From the NCBI RefSeq assembly GCF_003814915.1, contig NZ_RKQK01000003.1:1-64000 (forward strand): a stretch of 64,000 nucleotides of DNA. Reading direction: 5' to 3'. This DNA is from Pacificibacter maritimus. GTDB taxonomy: Bacteria > Pseudomonadota > Alphaproteobacteria > Rhodobacterales > Rhodobacteraceae. A program made the position numbers and the translations under genes. Positions within the stretch are counted from its first letter, which is position 1; each line of letters begins with the position of its first letter. Shown here piece by piece: positions 44,591-54,519 of this stretch. The notes under the pieces are model-generated. The model was not told the DNA's origin and did no database searches. It saw only the letters and a list, made by a program, of their open reading frames with translations.

Positions 44591-45624
44591 GTCAGATCCT
44601 TGCGTTGCCATAGTATAGTCCCGTCTTCGCGCGTGCTGCGCGTGACACGCCCATTGTGATATAAATGAACGCAATGCGCCATAGCTTCGGCCATGGCCAA
44701 TCCATATTCGGACGCTTTTATATCGCGCTTAAACAAGAGGGTAAAACAGTCGCAGGCGGTGCGCGGCTCGGCCAAAAACGTCAGCAATCTATCAAGCGCG
44801 CTGTGATGATTTTTGATCAGATTATCCAATCGCGCAGGCAGGCCGTAATACGGCAACTTATGCCCTGTCAGCACCAATTGGTCATCGGAGGCAAAGGGCT
44901 GAAACTTTTCGCATGATGTGATCCAATCGCCCACGGTATCCGCGAAAGGTTCGGTCGCTGATACGCCAATATTGGGCGATATAGACCCCAAAAGTTGATC
45001 GCCACTTAAAATCAAACGGCCATCACGCGACCAGAATGTCGCATGCTCAGGCGCATGGCCATCACCGCATTTCACATCCCAAAGACGCCCGCCAATCGTG
45101 ATCGTATCGCCGTCTTGCAGGCGCGTGAACCCCAAGGGCAAAGGGCTGACCAAATCGCTTGTGTTAAAGGGGCGTTCAAGCAAACGTGCTTCTAATATCT
45201 CAGGCGCCATGCCGCAAGATTTCCAAAACCCGATCATTTCAGGTGTAGGGCGGTCTTGGATATCCATCTGCAACATGCGCGCCATCAAATAGGCCGTGCG
45301 CGTCATGAGCAATTCAACGCCATGTTCTGCGACAAACCAGCCCGCCAGACCGACATGATCCAAATGGTGATGGGTGACAATCAAGCGCTTTACTGGCTTA
45401 GCCTGCAAAGGCCCTGTCAAAAGGTCGGTCCAAATGCGCCGCGATGTTTTGGTATCCACCCCTGTGTCTACGATCGTCCAACCATCGCCGTCATCTAAAA
45501 CATAGACATTCACGTGATTGAGCACCATCGGCAAGGGCATACGCACCCAATAGACACCATCCGCCACTTCGCTCACAGCAGCACCTTCGGGCGCGACAAA
45601 TTCAGTTCTGTTTAAATCTTTCAC
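44587..45624 (-). CDS. MBL-fold metallo-hydrolase
   Basis: A 345-residue metallo-beta-lactamase-fold enzyme. The metal motif H85-x-H87-x-D89-H90 (VTHHHLDHVG) is present, as are GDGHAPEHATFW with a further His and LSGDQLLGSI with the bridging Asp. The C-terminal helical extension (about 270-345) resembles the winged-helix tail of the glyoxalase II-like/LACTB2 group. The substrate is unknown; thioester or lactone hydrolysis is plausible. It is first in a transcript with DUF6173, and perhaps oxidase subunit IV and the lipoprotein. Confidence 0.8.
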   Translation of the reverse strand: MKDLNRTEFVAPEGAAVSEVADGVYWVRMPLPMVLNHVNVYVLDDGDGWTIVDTGVDTKTSRRIWTDLLTGPLQAKPVKRLIVTHHHLDHVGLAGWFVAEHGVELLMTRTAYLMARMLQMDIQDRPTPEMIGFWKSCGMAPEILEARLLERPFNTSDLVSPLPLGFTRLQDGDTITIGGRLWDVKCGDGHAPEHATFWSRDGRLILSGDQLLGSISPNIGVSATEPFADTVGDWITSCEKFQPFASDDQLVLTGHKLPYYGLPARLDNLIKNHHSALDRLLTFLAEPRTACDCFTLLFKRDIKASEYGLAMAEAMAHCVHLYHNGRVTRSTREDGTILWQRKDLT

Positions 45625-45636
45625 GCTTGCTATCTA

Positions 45637-47349
45637 TCACCCGAAATTCAAATCATCCGCTGCGATAGCATATAGATCATCTGCGCCGTGCAAAGCCTGT
45701 GTCAGTAAAAAACGGTATTCAGGCAAAAGCCGACCGATGTAGAACTCTGCCAAATAGGCGCGGTCACTGCCAAGACCACCTGCGCCCGCAGCTTTCAAAT
45801 GCGCGAAAGCACCCAAAACACGCGCAAAGGCGCGCAGAAACGGCACAGCACCAGCAAGGCGATCTGTTTGCGGCAAAGCGACCATGGCCTCAACGCCTTC
45901 GCGCAGAGTTTCCGCAGCCTCCCAAACCTGTTTGGCAAGCGCGGGAAACTCATCGCGGGCGTTTTCTGCACAGTGTTCAATATTGTCCAAAAGCCCATAA
46001 GCTGCATCGCCCGTGTCCATCAATTTGCGGGTCACAAGATCAATGGCTTGAATGCCGTTGGTGCCTTCATAAATCGAAGTAACCCGTACATCTCGCGCCA
46101 ATTGCGCGGCCCCTGTTTCTTCTATGTAGCCCATGCCGCCATGCACTTGGATCCCCATTTGCGACACCTCGTGGCCGACATCAGTCCCAAAGGATTTCGC
46201 GATAGGAATAAGAAAGGCCCCTTGCGCTTTTTGCGCGGCATCATCCCCCCCCAGATCAAGCGAGACAGCGCAGGCCAATGCGATGGATCGGGCGGCAAAT
46301 GTGTCCGCACGCATGGTCAAAAGCATGCGACGCACATCGGCATGATGAAGAATCGTGCCTTGCCCGTTATGTTGAGCCGTGCGGCCTTGGATACGGTCTT
46401 GGGCATAGGCCAAGGCTTGCTGGGTCGCCGCCTCTGCGCAGCCGACCCCTTGGACGGCAACCCCAAGGCGGGCATTGTTCATCATCGTGAACATGCAGTG
46501 CATGCCTTTGTGTTCTTCACCGATCAGCCAGCCTTTCGCGCCTGCGTAATCCATCACACAGGTCGGCGAACCGTGTATGCCAAGCTTGTGTTCCAAACTG
46601 ACCACGCTCACCGCATTCTGCGCGCCCAAGGAGCTATCAGATTTTGGAATAAATTTAGGCACCATAAACAACGAAATCCCCTTGGTGCCCGCCGCGCCAT
46701 CAGGCAGGCGCGCCAAGACCAAGTGACACAGATTGTCTGCGAAATCGTGATCGCCCCAAGTGATGAAAATCTTTTGCCCTGTGATTGCATAGCTGCCGTC
46801 ACCATTGGGAGTGGCAGTGCTACGCAACGCGCCCACATCTGATCCTGCGCCAGCTTCTGTCAGGTTCATCGTGCCTGTCCATTCCCCCGACAAAAGTTTG
46901 GGCAAATACAGGGCTTTGATGTCATCACTCGCGTGCTGTTCAAGGGCTTCGATCTGGCCTTGGGTCATCAATGGATTTAGCGACAAAGACAAACAGGCCC
47001 CCGCCATCATTTCATTCACAGCCGTCGCGACAGACAAAGGCAGCCCCATACCGCCGTGATCAGGGTCTGCAAGCATCCCGATCCATCCGCCTTGGGCAAT
47101 TTGTTGAAAGGCATTTGCAAAGCCTGTGGCCGTTGTCACCCTGCCATTCTCAAGCTTTGCGCCTTCGATATCACCGATACGATTGAGCGGAGCGATTACG
47201 TCATTCGACAGTTTGGCCGCTTCTTGAAAAATGGCCTCAAGAGTATCGTGATCAATATCACCAAACCTGTCTTGCTGGGTGACACGCGCGAAATCGACAA
47301 CGTTTTTTAGAATGAATTGAAGATCTTGAGCTGGGGCGTGGTAGGGCAT
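45637..47349 (-). CDS. Acyl-CoA dehydrogenase of the DmdC/FadE-like 570-residue type
   Basis: A 570-residue flavoprotein oxidising acyl-CoA to enoyl-CoA. It starts MPYHAPAQDLQFILKNVVDF, as in 3-methylmercaptopropionyl-CoA dehydrogenases (DmdC). FAD/substrate motifs include LTEAGAGSDVGAL and QKIFITWGDHDF. The catalytic glutamate is in SIYEGTNGIQAIDL (about 422-433). A C-terminal extension beyond the usual acyl-CoA dehydrogenase marks the subfamily. DMSP breakdown is one option; general fatty-acid oxidation is the other. AAGGAG precedes ATG 47349. ETF-QO in the window could accept its electrons. Confidence 0.88.
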   Translation of the reverse strand: MPYHAPAQDLQFILKNVVDFARVTQQDRFGDIDHDTLEAIFQEAAKLSNDVIAPLNRIGDIEGAKLENGRVTTATGFANAFQQIAQGGWIGMLADPDHGGMGLPLSVATAVNEMMAGACLSLSLNPLMTQGQIEALEQHASDDIKALYLPKLLSGEWTGTMNLTEAGAGSDVGALRSTATPNGDGSYAITGQKIFITWGDHDFADNLCHLVLARLPDGAAGTKGISLFMVPKFIPKSDSSLGAQNAVSVVSLEHKLGIHGSPTCVMDYAGAKGWLIGEEHKGMHCMFTMMNNARLGVAVQGVGCAEAATQQALAYAQDRIQGRTAQHNGQGTILHHADVRRMLLTMRADTFAARSIALACAVSLDLGGDDAAQKAQGAFLIPIAKSFGTDVGHEVSQMGIQVHGGMGYIEETGAAQLARDVRVTSIYEGTNGIQAIDLVTRKLMDTGDAAYGLLDNIEHCAENARDEFPALAKQVWEAAETLREGVEAMVALPQTDRLAGAVPFLRAFARVLGAFAHLKAAGAGGLGSDRAYLAEFYIGRLLPEYRFLLTQALHGADDLYAIAADDLNFG

Positions 47350-47476
47350 TCGGTCTCCTTGAGTCAGTTCAGGGGACAAACCAATCCCTGTGTCGCACCA
47401 ACTCTGAATAGGGCAGTTATGCTAACCTTACCCAAGCTTTGTAAGCTGGCCATACCAAACGCTACGTCAAAATCAA

Positions 47477-48049
47477 TTAGGCGCGCCCTGACGCTGCAGA
47501 AAGCAAAGCCGCGTTGACACCGATTTCGGCCAAGGCGGCGGTCCATTTTTCAAGATCGCCTGTCTGGAACACAATCTGCGGTGTTGCCGCGCAGGTCAGC
47601 CAAGCGTTTTGCGCAATCTCACTTTCCAGTTGGCCCGATGACCACCCCGAATACCCTAAACATAATAGACGTTCGGCAGGCCCCGCCCCTGTTGCGATAT
47701 CACGCAAAACATCCCGCGATGCCGTCATGGAAAAGGCAGAATTCACAGGCAGGGATGCTTCTGAACAGGCATAATCCGTGCTGTGCAAAACAAACCCCCG
47801 CGCCATTTCAACAGGACCGCCATAGCGCACCTGCAATGGCTTCATATCCGCGTCAGGCGTGATGTCCAGTTGATCGAAAACGTCTGAGACCGCGATCTGT
47901 GACGACACCTTGTTGATGATAAGCCCCATCGATCCTTCGTCAGAATGCGCACAAATATAAATGACAGTGCCATCAAAACGGCTGTCTTCCATGCCGGGCA
48001 TTGCGATCAGCAATTGCCCTGTTAGATCTTGAACGGTTTTATCGGTCAT
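47477..48049 (-). CDS. YqgE/AlgH family protein
   Basis: A 190-residue cytosolic protein of the UPF0301 family: TGQLLIAMPGMEDSRFDG near the N-terminus, then GSMGLIINK and CLGYSGWSSGQLE. In pseudomonads AlgH affects alginate regulation, but a biochemical role is not known. It is divergent from the DsbD-like gene; this neighbour pair is also seen in other Rhodobacterales. Confidence 0.9.
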   Translation of the reverse strand: MTDKTVQDLTGQLLIAMPGMEDSRFDGTVIYICAHSDEGSMGLIINKVSSQIAVSDVFDQLDITPDADMKPLQVRYGGPVEMARGFVLHSTDYACSEASLPVNSAFSMTASRDVLRDIATGAGPAERLLCLGYSGWSSGQLESEIAQNAWLTCAATPQIVFQTGDLEKWTAALAEIGVNAALLSAASGRA

Positions 48050-48169
48050 GGCCTACATCACCCTAAACGGTAAAAAGGTGCAAGGGATGAAATTCGCGCA
48101 TCGTACAAACACATCTTTCTCGCTCAAAAGTGAGTTTTCTGTTGGCCCTCTACGCGCTATATCCATGGC

Positions 48170-48982
48170 ATGATCAAAAACCTTATCTCTTCATTTAGCG
48201 CAGCGATTATAGCTTTGGCTATGGCAAGTTCGGCACAGGCCGACACCAAAGACCCTTTGGGCGCGAATGTTCAGGTGTCTTTGATGCAAGGTTGGACCAT
48301 GGCCAATGGCAATTACATGGCAGCCCTGCGGGTTGATCTGGCCCCTGGCTGGCACACCTATTGGCGTGCCCCTGGTGCGGCGGGCATTCCACCCGTGTTT
48401 CGCTGGATGGGCAACAGCACTGCGATTCAAGCCAAATATCATTGGCCAGTTCCAACGATTTACAGCCAAAATGGTATGCGCTTTTTGGGGTATGAAGACA
48501 GTTTGATTTTGCCAATAGAATTCACCCCGTCTGCATCGGGGGATATCGTGGTGTCAGGGGCTGTCACTTTGGGGGTCTGCGATGACGTTTGCATGCCCTT
48601 TACAGCGCAGCTAGATGCACACTTCTCTGCGCAAGCGGCGGCACAAAACAAGCAAGTGATTCAAGCACAGCTCAATGCCAAACCCAAACGCATCACCTCT
48701 GCAATCTGTGACGCCAAGCCGATTGCAGACGGCATCAAATTAAGCGCGACCGTGAATATTCCATCTCTGGGCGCCACGGAAATGGCCGTGATCGAACATC
48801 CTGATCCATCAATTTGGGTTTCCGAAGCCACGTCTATGCGCAAGGGTCGCACTGTGACGATGTCCAGCGATATGGTGCCCACAAACGCAGCTCCATTTTT
48901 GTTGAATCGATCGCAGGTTCGCCTGACGGTTATTGGCGAAGATGGCAAAGCCTATGAAACACTCGGCTGCAAGGCGTCCTAA
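48170..48982 (+). CDS. Exported protein with DsbD N-terminal-like domain
   Basis: A 270-residue exported protein. The signal peptide is residues 1-24 (AAIIALAMASSAQA). The following domain (about 30-150) resembles the immunoglobulin-like N-domain of DsbD: LAPGWHTYWRAPGAAGIPP and the cysteine pair C137-x3-C141 in GVCDDVC. The membrane and thioredoxin domains of full DsbD are missing, so it may accept electrons from another reductase. Its last four bases overlap the convergent RND gene. Confidence 0.75.
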   Translation: MIKNLISSFSAAIIALAMASSAQADTKDPLGANVQVSLMQGWTMANGNYMAALRVDLAPGWHTYWRAPGAAGIPPVFRWMGNSTAIQAKYHWPVPTIYSQNGMRFLGYEDSLILPIEFTPSASGDIVVSGAVTLGVCDDVCMPFTAQLDAHFSAQAAAQNKQVIQAQLNAKPKRITSAICDAKPIADGIKLSATVNIPSLGATEMAVIEHPDPSIWVSEATSMRKGRTVTMSSDMVPTNAAPFLLNRSQVRLTVIGEDGKAYETLGCKAS

Positions 48983-51900
48983 AGCGGGCGCCTGCTGTTG
49001 CGGTTGATCACCATCAAGCTGGCGTAAACCAGCGTCAAAACCACCGCCGTGCCAAGTATGAACAGACCCAAGGCCGCGCCCATTCCCCCTGCGCCCAAAA
49101 CCTGCGGCAAAGCGCCTGACACGGCTGTCACGCCTAAGGTCAGTGCAAACCACACCACCGTAAAAATCAACGATCCGCCGATTGCGGCAAAGCTGCGACC
49201 CAAACGACGCGGCTGTTTGACTGCACGGCTGAATGCTGTGATGAACCGCCCGACATCGACTTGCATTGCCAAAATAGAAGGCACGAGTAGCAAGACAATC
49301 ACCATCCCAAAACCAAGCCCGTAGACCAAAGTGATCACGGTCGGTTTCAAAAATTGCGCATCAGCAGAGCGTTCGAAAAGCAAGGGGGCCAAGCCCAATA
49401 CTGTGGTGGCTGTGGTCAGCATGACGGGGCGCAAACGGTCGGTGGCCGCTTCGATCACGGCTTGAATGATGCCCCGATCATCAGCATATTCATCGATAGT
49501 GGTAACTAAGACGATGGAATCATTGATGATAATTCCCGTCATGCCGATCAACCCCACGACCGAGAACATCGACAAAGGCACATCCCAATAGGCATGGCCA
49601 TAAATTGCGCCGATTAAACCAAAGGGAATGACAGCCATGACGACAATCGGTCTGGTCCAGCTTGAGAAAATCCAAGACAGAGTCAGATAGATCCCCAAAA
49701 GGGCGGCAGACAGACCAAACAATGCGTCGGATAGAAAACGGTTTTCTTGCTCTGACAGGCCCGAAATGCGTTCTGTGACACCAAAATCTTCGGCAATTTG
49801 TGGCAAGATTTCATCTGCCAATGCGGATTGAATTTCAACAGCGCGTGCAGGATCATCTTCGTTCAAATCGCCCGACACAGTGACAAGTCGCAGGCCATTT
49901 TCGCGACGCACAGCGGAAAAGCCCGACTGGCGTTTGACAGACACGATGTCGGACAAAGGCACGTAATTTCCTGCGGCCGTCCGCATCTGCGTTTGATCTA
50001 AAAAGTCGGCTTTCACTTCGTCGTCAGGCAAAGACACCGTGACTTTTGCAGTGCGTGCCCCATCGGGAAAACTGGCCGCTTCGATCCCCCCCAGACGGTT
50101 TGAAAGCACCCGACCAAGACTGTCGATATTAAAGCCAAGGGCCTCGCCTTGTGGGGTCAATTCTAGGATCAATTCGTCTTTGTCATACGATAGGCTATCC
50201 TCTAGGGCCGACACCTCTGGGTATTGCGACAGCTTGTTTTTTAATTCTTCGGCCGCGGCTTTTAAGGTTTGAGAATCTGCACCGAACAGCTGTACATCAA
50301 TCGCGTCCCCACCTGGACCAAACCGCCCACCGCGAAACGAAACGGTTTCTAACAAGGGATGATTGATCACAGCCTCTTGCAGGTCGGCCACGAAAGCGAA
50401 TGACGAATAGGGGCGCAGGTCGGCATCGATTAATTCTATCGAAATCCCCCCAAGCTGAAAACTTTCTTTTGTGTCTGAACCCGCCAGTCCGCGCCCCGCA
50501 CCGCCACCGATTTGGGCGATGACATAGGCCACGGGATTGGTGCCGTATTCTTCTTCAAAGGCTTTGCCTGTCGCTTCGGTCGCGCGCTGCATTTCACGCA
50601 TCATCGCCAGTGTATCTTCGCGGGTGGCACCAGGCGCCATCGCGAAGTTTCCTGAAATCACAGATTGTTCTGGCGAATTAAAGAACCGCCAAGGCACATC
50701 GCCTGAGACCAGTAAAGACACCTGCCATGACAGCAAAAACAACGCGCCAGCCATCACCGCGTAGCGCATGCGAATCACATAGAACATCGCGGGTTTGAAC
50801 AGACGATCTCTGACCACGCGAAACCCTTTATTCACCTGACGCGATGGCCAGTCATACCAATGTTGTTTGGCTGTCGCGGCAATCGAGTGGCTTAAGTGGT
50901 TTGGCAAAATCAGGAAACATTCAACCAAAGATGCGATCAAAACAACGATCACGGTAAAGGGAATATCGGCAATCAAATCACCGAAGCGCCCCGAAATGGT
51001 CATCAAGCCGAAAAAGGCGATAATGGTGGTGATGGTCGATGAAAACACAGGTGCGAACATCCGTTTGGCTGCATTTTCAGCGGCTTGAACAGGCGTTTCC
51101 CCGAGCTTGCGCACCCGAAAATCAGCATGTTCCCCGACCACAATCGCATCATCCACAACGATCCCCAAAGTGATGATCAGCGCAAACAGCGATATCATGT
51201 TAAAAGTCAGACCAGCAGCATACATCAAGGCAATAGCAGACAGCATGGCCACAGGAATACCCGCAGCCACCATCAAAGCAGTGCGTGCGGACAAGAACAA
51301 AAACAACAATAGCCCCACAAGGCCAAGCCCCATCAACCCGTTGACGATCAATAGATCAAGGCGCGATTTAATTGCCTCGGCGCGGGTGCGAAACAAATCC
51401 AGTTTCACGCCTTGGGGCACTGTAAGTTCCATTTCATCGGCCATGTCTTGCACGATCCCTTGGATCTCAATCGCATCCCCCAAAGCGGACCGATCAACGC
51501 GCACCGTCACAGCAGCATTTTCGCCCACGTAATAGGCCTGATCGCGATCTATGCCTTCGACGCGGATATTGGCGACATCCGCAACGGTCAACTTTGATCC
51601 ATCGTCATTGGTGCGCAAAACAATGCCCGCGATTTGCGCAGCGGATCGTTTGGATACGCCTGCTCGCACACGCGCGGCACCGCTGCCCACATCCCCTGCG
51701 GGGTTTGCATCTGTTTCCGCGCCGATGGCAGTGGCAATATCAGCCATGGTCACATCATATTGGATCAGATCCAAGGTCGAGACTTCGACAATCGTTTCAG
51801 GAGCGGCAACCCCAGAAATGGAGGTGCGAGTCACACCTTGGGAAAACAAGCGCACCACAAATTCATCGGCAAAGCGCGCTAATTGTTCGATACCCACGGG

Positions 51901-52365
51901 GCCAGAAATGACGACTTCGGTCACCCTGTCAGACCAACCACCCCAGCGCACGGTTGGATCGTCGGCCCCTTCAGGAAGGTTCGAAACCGTATCCAAGGCC
52001 GCATTCACATCATCTGCCCCGCGCTGAATGTCCCAGCCAGGTTCAAATTCAAGCCGTATATTCGCACGCCCTTCGATGGATGTCGCAGAGCTTTCAGATA
52101 CACCTTCGACGGCCAAAAGCGTGGGTTCAAGCACCTGCATAATGGCCGTATCGACATCTTCGGCCCCTGCCCCTGACCATGCGACGGACACAGACACACT
52201 ATCAACCACCACATCGGGAAAGAACTGTGCGCGCATATTCGGCAAAGCAAACAAACCCGCCCCCAACATCAAGACCAAGAGCAAATTGGCGATGGTGGGA
52301 TGGCGTGTAAAATAGGACAAAAGCCCCTTGGCTTGTGCGGCAGATGGTCTTGTGGGCGATGTCAT
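48979..52365 (-). CDS. RND efflux transporter permease
   Basis: A 1128-residue inner-membrane proton-driven exporter of the AcrB/HAE family. Twelve helices surround two large periplasmic loops. The proton-relay aspartates lie in LGIVVDDAIVVGEHADF of helix 4, with lysine/threonine partners in helices 10-11 expected. GLVGLLLFLFLSARTALM marks the helix-2 region. The C-terminus adds about 100 residues with two more hydrophobic segments, which is longer than AcrB. The adaptor gene precedes it by an ATGA overlap. No outer-membrane channel gene is adjacent. Confidence 0.93.
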   Translation of the reverse strand: MTSPTRPSAAQAKGLLSYFTRHPTIANLLLVLMLGAGLFALPNMRAQFFPDVVVDSVSVSVAWSGAGAEDVDTAIMQVLEPTLLAVEGVSESSATSIEGRANIRLEFEPGWDIQRGADDVNAALDTVSNLPEGADDPTVRWGGWSDRVTEVVISGPVGIEQLARFADEFVVRLFSQGVTRTSISGVAAPETIVEVSTLDLIQYDVTMADIATAIGAETDANPAGDVGSGAARVRAGVSKRSAAQIAGIVLRTNDDGSKLTVADVANIRVEGIDRDQAYYVGENAAVTVRVDRSALGDAIEIQGIVQDMADEMELTVPQGVKLDLFRTRAEAIKSRLDLLIVNGLMGLGLVGLLLFLFLSARTALMVAAGIPVAMLSAIALMYAAGLTFNMISLFALIITLGIVVDDAIVVGEHADFRVRKLGETPVQAAENAAKRMFAPVFSSTITTIIAFFGLMTISGRFGDLIADIPFTVIVVLIASLVECFLILPNHLSHSIAATAKQHWYDWPSRQVNKGFRVVRDRLFKPAMFYVIRMRYAVMAGALFLLSWQVSLLVSGDVPWRFFNSPEQSVISGNFAMAPGATREDTLAMMREMQRATEATGKAFEEEYGTNPVAYVIAQIGGGAGRGLAGSDTKESFQLGGISIELIDADLRPYSSFAFVADLQEAVINHPLLETVSFRGGRFGPGGDAIDVQLFGADSQTLKAAAEELKNKLSQYPEVSALEDSLSYDKDELILELTPQGEALGFNIDSLGRVLSNRLGGIEAASFPDGARTAKVTVSLPDDEVKADFLDQTQMRTAAGNYVPLSDIVSVKRQSGFSAVRRENGLRLVTVSGDLNEDDPARAVEIQSALADEILPQIAEDFGVTERISGLSEQENRFLSDALFGLSAALLGIYLTLSWIFSSWTRPIVVMAVIPFGLIGAIYGHAYWDVPLSMFSVVGLIGMTGIIINDSIVLVTTIDEYADDRGIIQAVIEAATDRLRPVMLTTATTVLGLAPLLFERSADAQFLKPTVITLVYGLGFGMVIVLLLVPSILAMQVDVGRFITAFSRAVKQPRRLGRSFAAIGGSLIFTVVWFALTLGVTAVSGALPQVLGAGGMGAALGLFILGTAVVLTLVYASLMVINRNSRRPL

Positions 52366-53840
52366 GGGCGGCCCCCTCCACGGTTTTCAAGCCGCGAAAT
52401 CAGGTCTTGTGACACCTGAGGGGCTTGCAACTGTTTGATCATACGGGCGCGCACTTCGTCTGGCATGCGCTGATTTTGCTGAACCATCGCGATAAGCTCT
52501 GCACGTTTTTCATCGCTTAAAGTGACATCTTGCGGCTCTGGCGCCGCCCCTGACTGCGTATTTTCACCCAAATCGGCCCCCACAGGCGTCACCCGAATAC
52601 CCGCTCCCAACAATGGCGACCGCTCTGCCACAATAAATCGATCTGCGATTTCGCTTGCATCAACAATGACCTCATTGCCTTGACTGCGCAGCACGGGCGC
52701 GGATAGGACTTCAAGCCTGCTATCATCGCGCAGCGCCAAAACAGTCCCCGCGGCGTCGACCGCGGCGGCAGGCAAGCGCGCGACATTTGTCAAAGCTGGC
52801 TCTTGAATTTTGATCGCAACGAAATCTCCCGGCCGCAATCCCAACGACGTTTCAAGGCGTGCGAACAGCAAGCGCCCAGTTTGGCCCGCGCCGACTTCCG
52901 CGCTTTCGCGGGTCACGCGCCCTTGAGACGATAGATCGAAATCGTCCATCGACAAGGATGCCGTCACAGGCAATTGCGGCAAACGCCCAGAACCACCCGA
53001 CAGGTTGGCATATTGCTGGGTCGAGACACGAAACGCGATTTCAAGATCTGTAGGATCAATCAGCGATCCGATCTGTTCATTGGTGGTTAAAAGACTGCCC
53101 AAAGCCAAGGAAACACCCGACAAAATGCCATCGAAATCAGCGGTCAAGCGCGTGTTATCCAAAGCGCGCTTGGCTTCGGACAAATCGATCTTAGCCCGCA
53201 AAACGCCATTTTTACTTTGATCCAAACGCGCCGCAGCTGTGGCCAAGGATTGGCGTTTTGACAATACAGATTGCTGTGCGGCAGCTTCAGTCAAGGCGGC
53301 GGTTTCAACGGATGCATCTGTGCCGACACCGCGCGTGGCCAAGTTGCGCTGGCGTTCGAGCGCGGCTGTGCGCAAATCCAACTGGGACCGCGCCGCGGCA
53401 AGATCATCTTGGGCGATTTCCAATCCGCGCTGCGCATCGCTCAATTCGGCTTCGGCCTCTTGCAGGTCAGCTTGTGCCACTTGCAGCGTGGCCTCGGCAT
53501 CTGTCGGATCAATGCGCAACAAGATGTCGCCTGCTTTGACCGCGCCGCCTTCTTCGAAATTATCAGCCAACTCAATTATTTCGCCACCTTGCGGAGCGCG
53601 CAAGGCCAAAGACCTGCGCGCCAAGACTTCGCCAAAGGTGGTCAAAACAGGCGTTTGAGTTGTCGAAACGGCAGGTACGACATTGACGGAAAATTGGCGT
53701 TCGCGGGCGGGCGGACGCTGATTGTCATTTGCCGCTCGCGCCTTGACGGTTGAAACCATTCGATAGCCTGCGGCAAAGATCAGCGCAGCACAAAGCGCCA
53801 CAAGGAATAGTCCAAACAAAGCGCGACGCATAAAATTCAT
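52362..53840 (-). CDS. RND periplasmic adaptor subunit (HlyD-like)
   Basis: A 492-residue membrane-fusion protein. An N-terminal helix (about 5-28) anchors it. The lipoyl/hairpin region spans about 80-270, with an alpha-helical coiled coil of Ala/Gln/Leu-rich heptads (about 115-225). Beta-barrel and membrane-proximal domains follow, and an extra C-terminal stretch with KRAELIAMVQQNQRMPDEVR. It links the RND pump to an outer-membrane channel. It overlaps the pump gene by four bases. Confidence 0.9.
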   Translation of the reverse strand: MNFMRRALFGLFLVALCAALIFAAGYRMVSTVKARAANDNQRPPARERQFSVNVVPAVSTTQTPVLTTFGEVLARRSLALRAPQGGEIIELADNFEEGGAVKAGDILLRIDPTDAEATLQVAQADLQEAEAELSDAQRGLEIAQDDLAAARSQLDLRTAALERQRNLATRGVGTDASVETAALTEAAAQQSVLSKRQSLATAAARLDQSKNGVLRAKIDLSEAKRALDNTRLTADFDGILSGVSLALGSLLTTNEQIGSLIDPTDLEIAFRVSTQQYANLSGGSGRLPQLPVTASLSMDDFDLSSQGRVTRESAEVGAGQTGRLLFARLETSLGLRPGDFVAIKIQEPALTNVARLPAAAVDAAGTVLALRDDSRLEVLSAPVLRSQGNEVIVDASEIADRFIVAERSPLLGAGIRVTPVGADLGENTQSGAAPEPQDVTLSDEKRAELIAMVQQNQRMPDEVRARMIKQLQAPQVSQDLISRLENRGGGRP

Positions 53841-53967
53841 AGGGGCCTCAGCTCAAGGTGTTAATCGATGAATGACCCCGTGCTTTTTGATCGGGCATAG
53901 GGCGTCACCGCGTATGATTGCACGGTTTACCCCCTGTGGCGCAAAACAAATTTCACCATTTTGCTAT

Positions 53968-54504
53968 TTATTTGCGCCGCTTATGCTCTTCCAAACGCGG
54001 CAGGATCTGAACAAAATTGCAAGGCATGTGCCGATAGTCCAGTTGGTGTTGCAAAATCTCGGTCCAAGCGTCTTTGCACGCCCCTGTTGATCCAGGCAAA
54101 GCAAACAAATACGTGCCGCCAGCCACACCGCCTGTTGCACGGCTTTGCACCGCGGAAGTGCCTATTTTTTGCATAGAAACGATGGTGAAAACGGTGGAAA
54201 AGGCATCGATTTCTTTTTCATAAACATCGCGGTGCGCTTCTACAGTCACATCACGCCCAGTCAGCCCAGTGCCACCCGTAGAAATCACCACATCCACATC
54301 AGCGCGGGCAATCCAAGCCCTAAGATGATCGCGGATAAGCGCGCGATCATCGGTGACGATCTGGCGATCAACCACCACATGCCCCGCATCCGTAATCATG
54401 CGCTGCAAGGTGTCGCCAGATTTATCGTCGCTTAGGCTACGGCTGTCAGAAACAGTCAAAACCGCAATATTGACGGGGATAAATTCTTTAGCTGCGTCAG
54501 TCAT
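53968..54504 (-). CDS. moaB: Molybdenum cofactor biosynthesis protein B
   Basis: A 178-residue MogA/MoaB-fold protein that adenylylates molybdopterin or helps insert molybdate. Motifs are NIAVLTVSDSRS near residue 11 and STGGTGLTGRDVTVEA (about 75-90), with a further PGSTGACKDAW. Fold and length fit MoaB. It follows the uracil-DNA glycosylase gene by 15 bases on the same strand, though their functions are not linked in an obvious way. Confidence 0.92.
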   Translation of the reverse strand: MTDAAKEFIPVNIAVLTVSDSRSLSDDKSGDTLQRMITDAGHVVVDRQIVTDDRALIRDHLRAWIARADVDVVISTGGTGLTGRDVTVEAHRDVYEKEIDAFSTVFTIVSMQKIGTSAVQSRATGGVAGGTYLFALPGSTGACKDAWTEILQHQLDYRHMPCNFVQILPRLEEHKRRK

Positions 54505-54519
54505 CTGTTTCGAGCACCT

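Noticed and set aside
45799-46842. A 347-codon open frame on the plus strand
   Set aside because: It lies antisense to the acyl-CoA dehydrogenase gene, has no recognised domain and simply mirrors its codon pattern.
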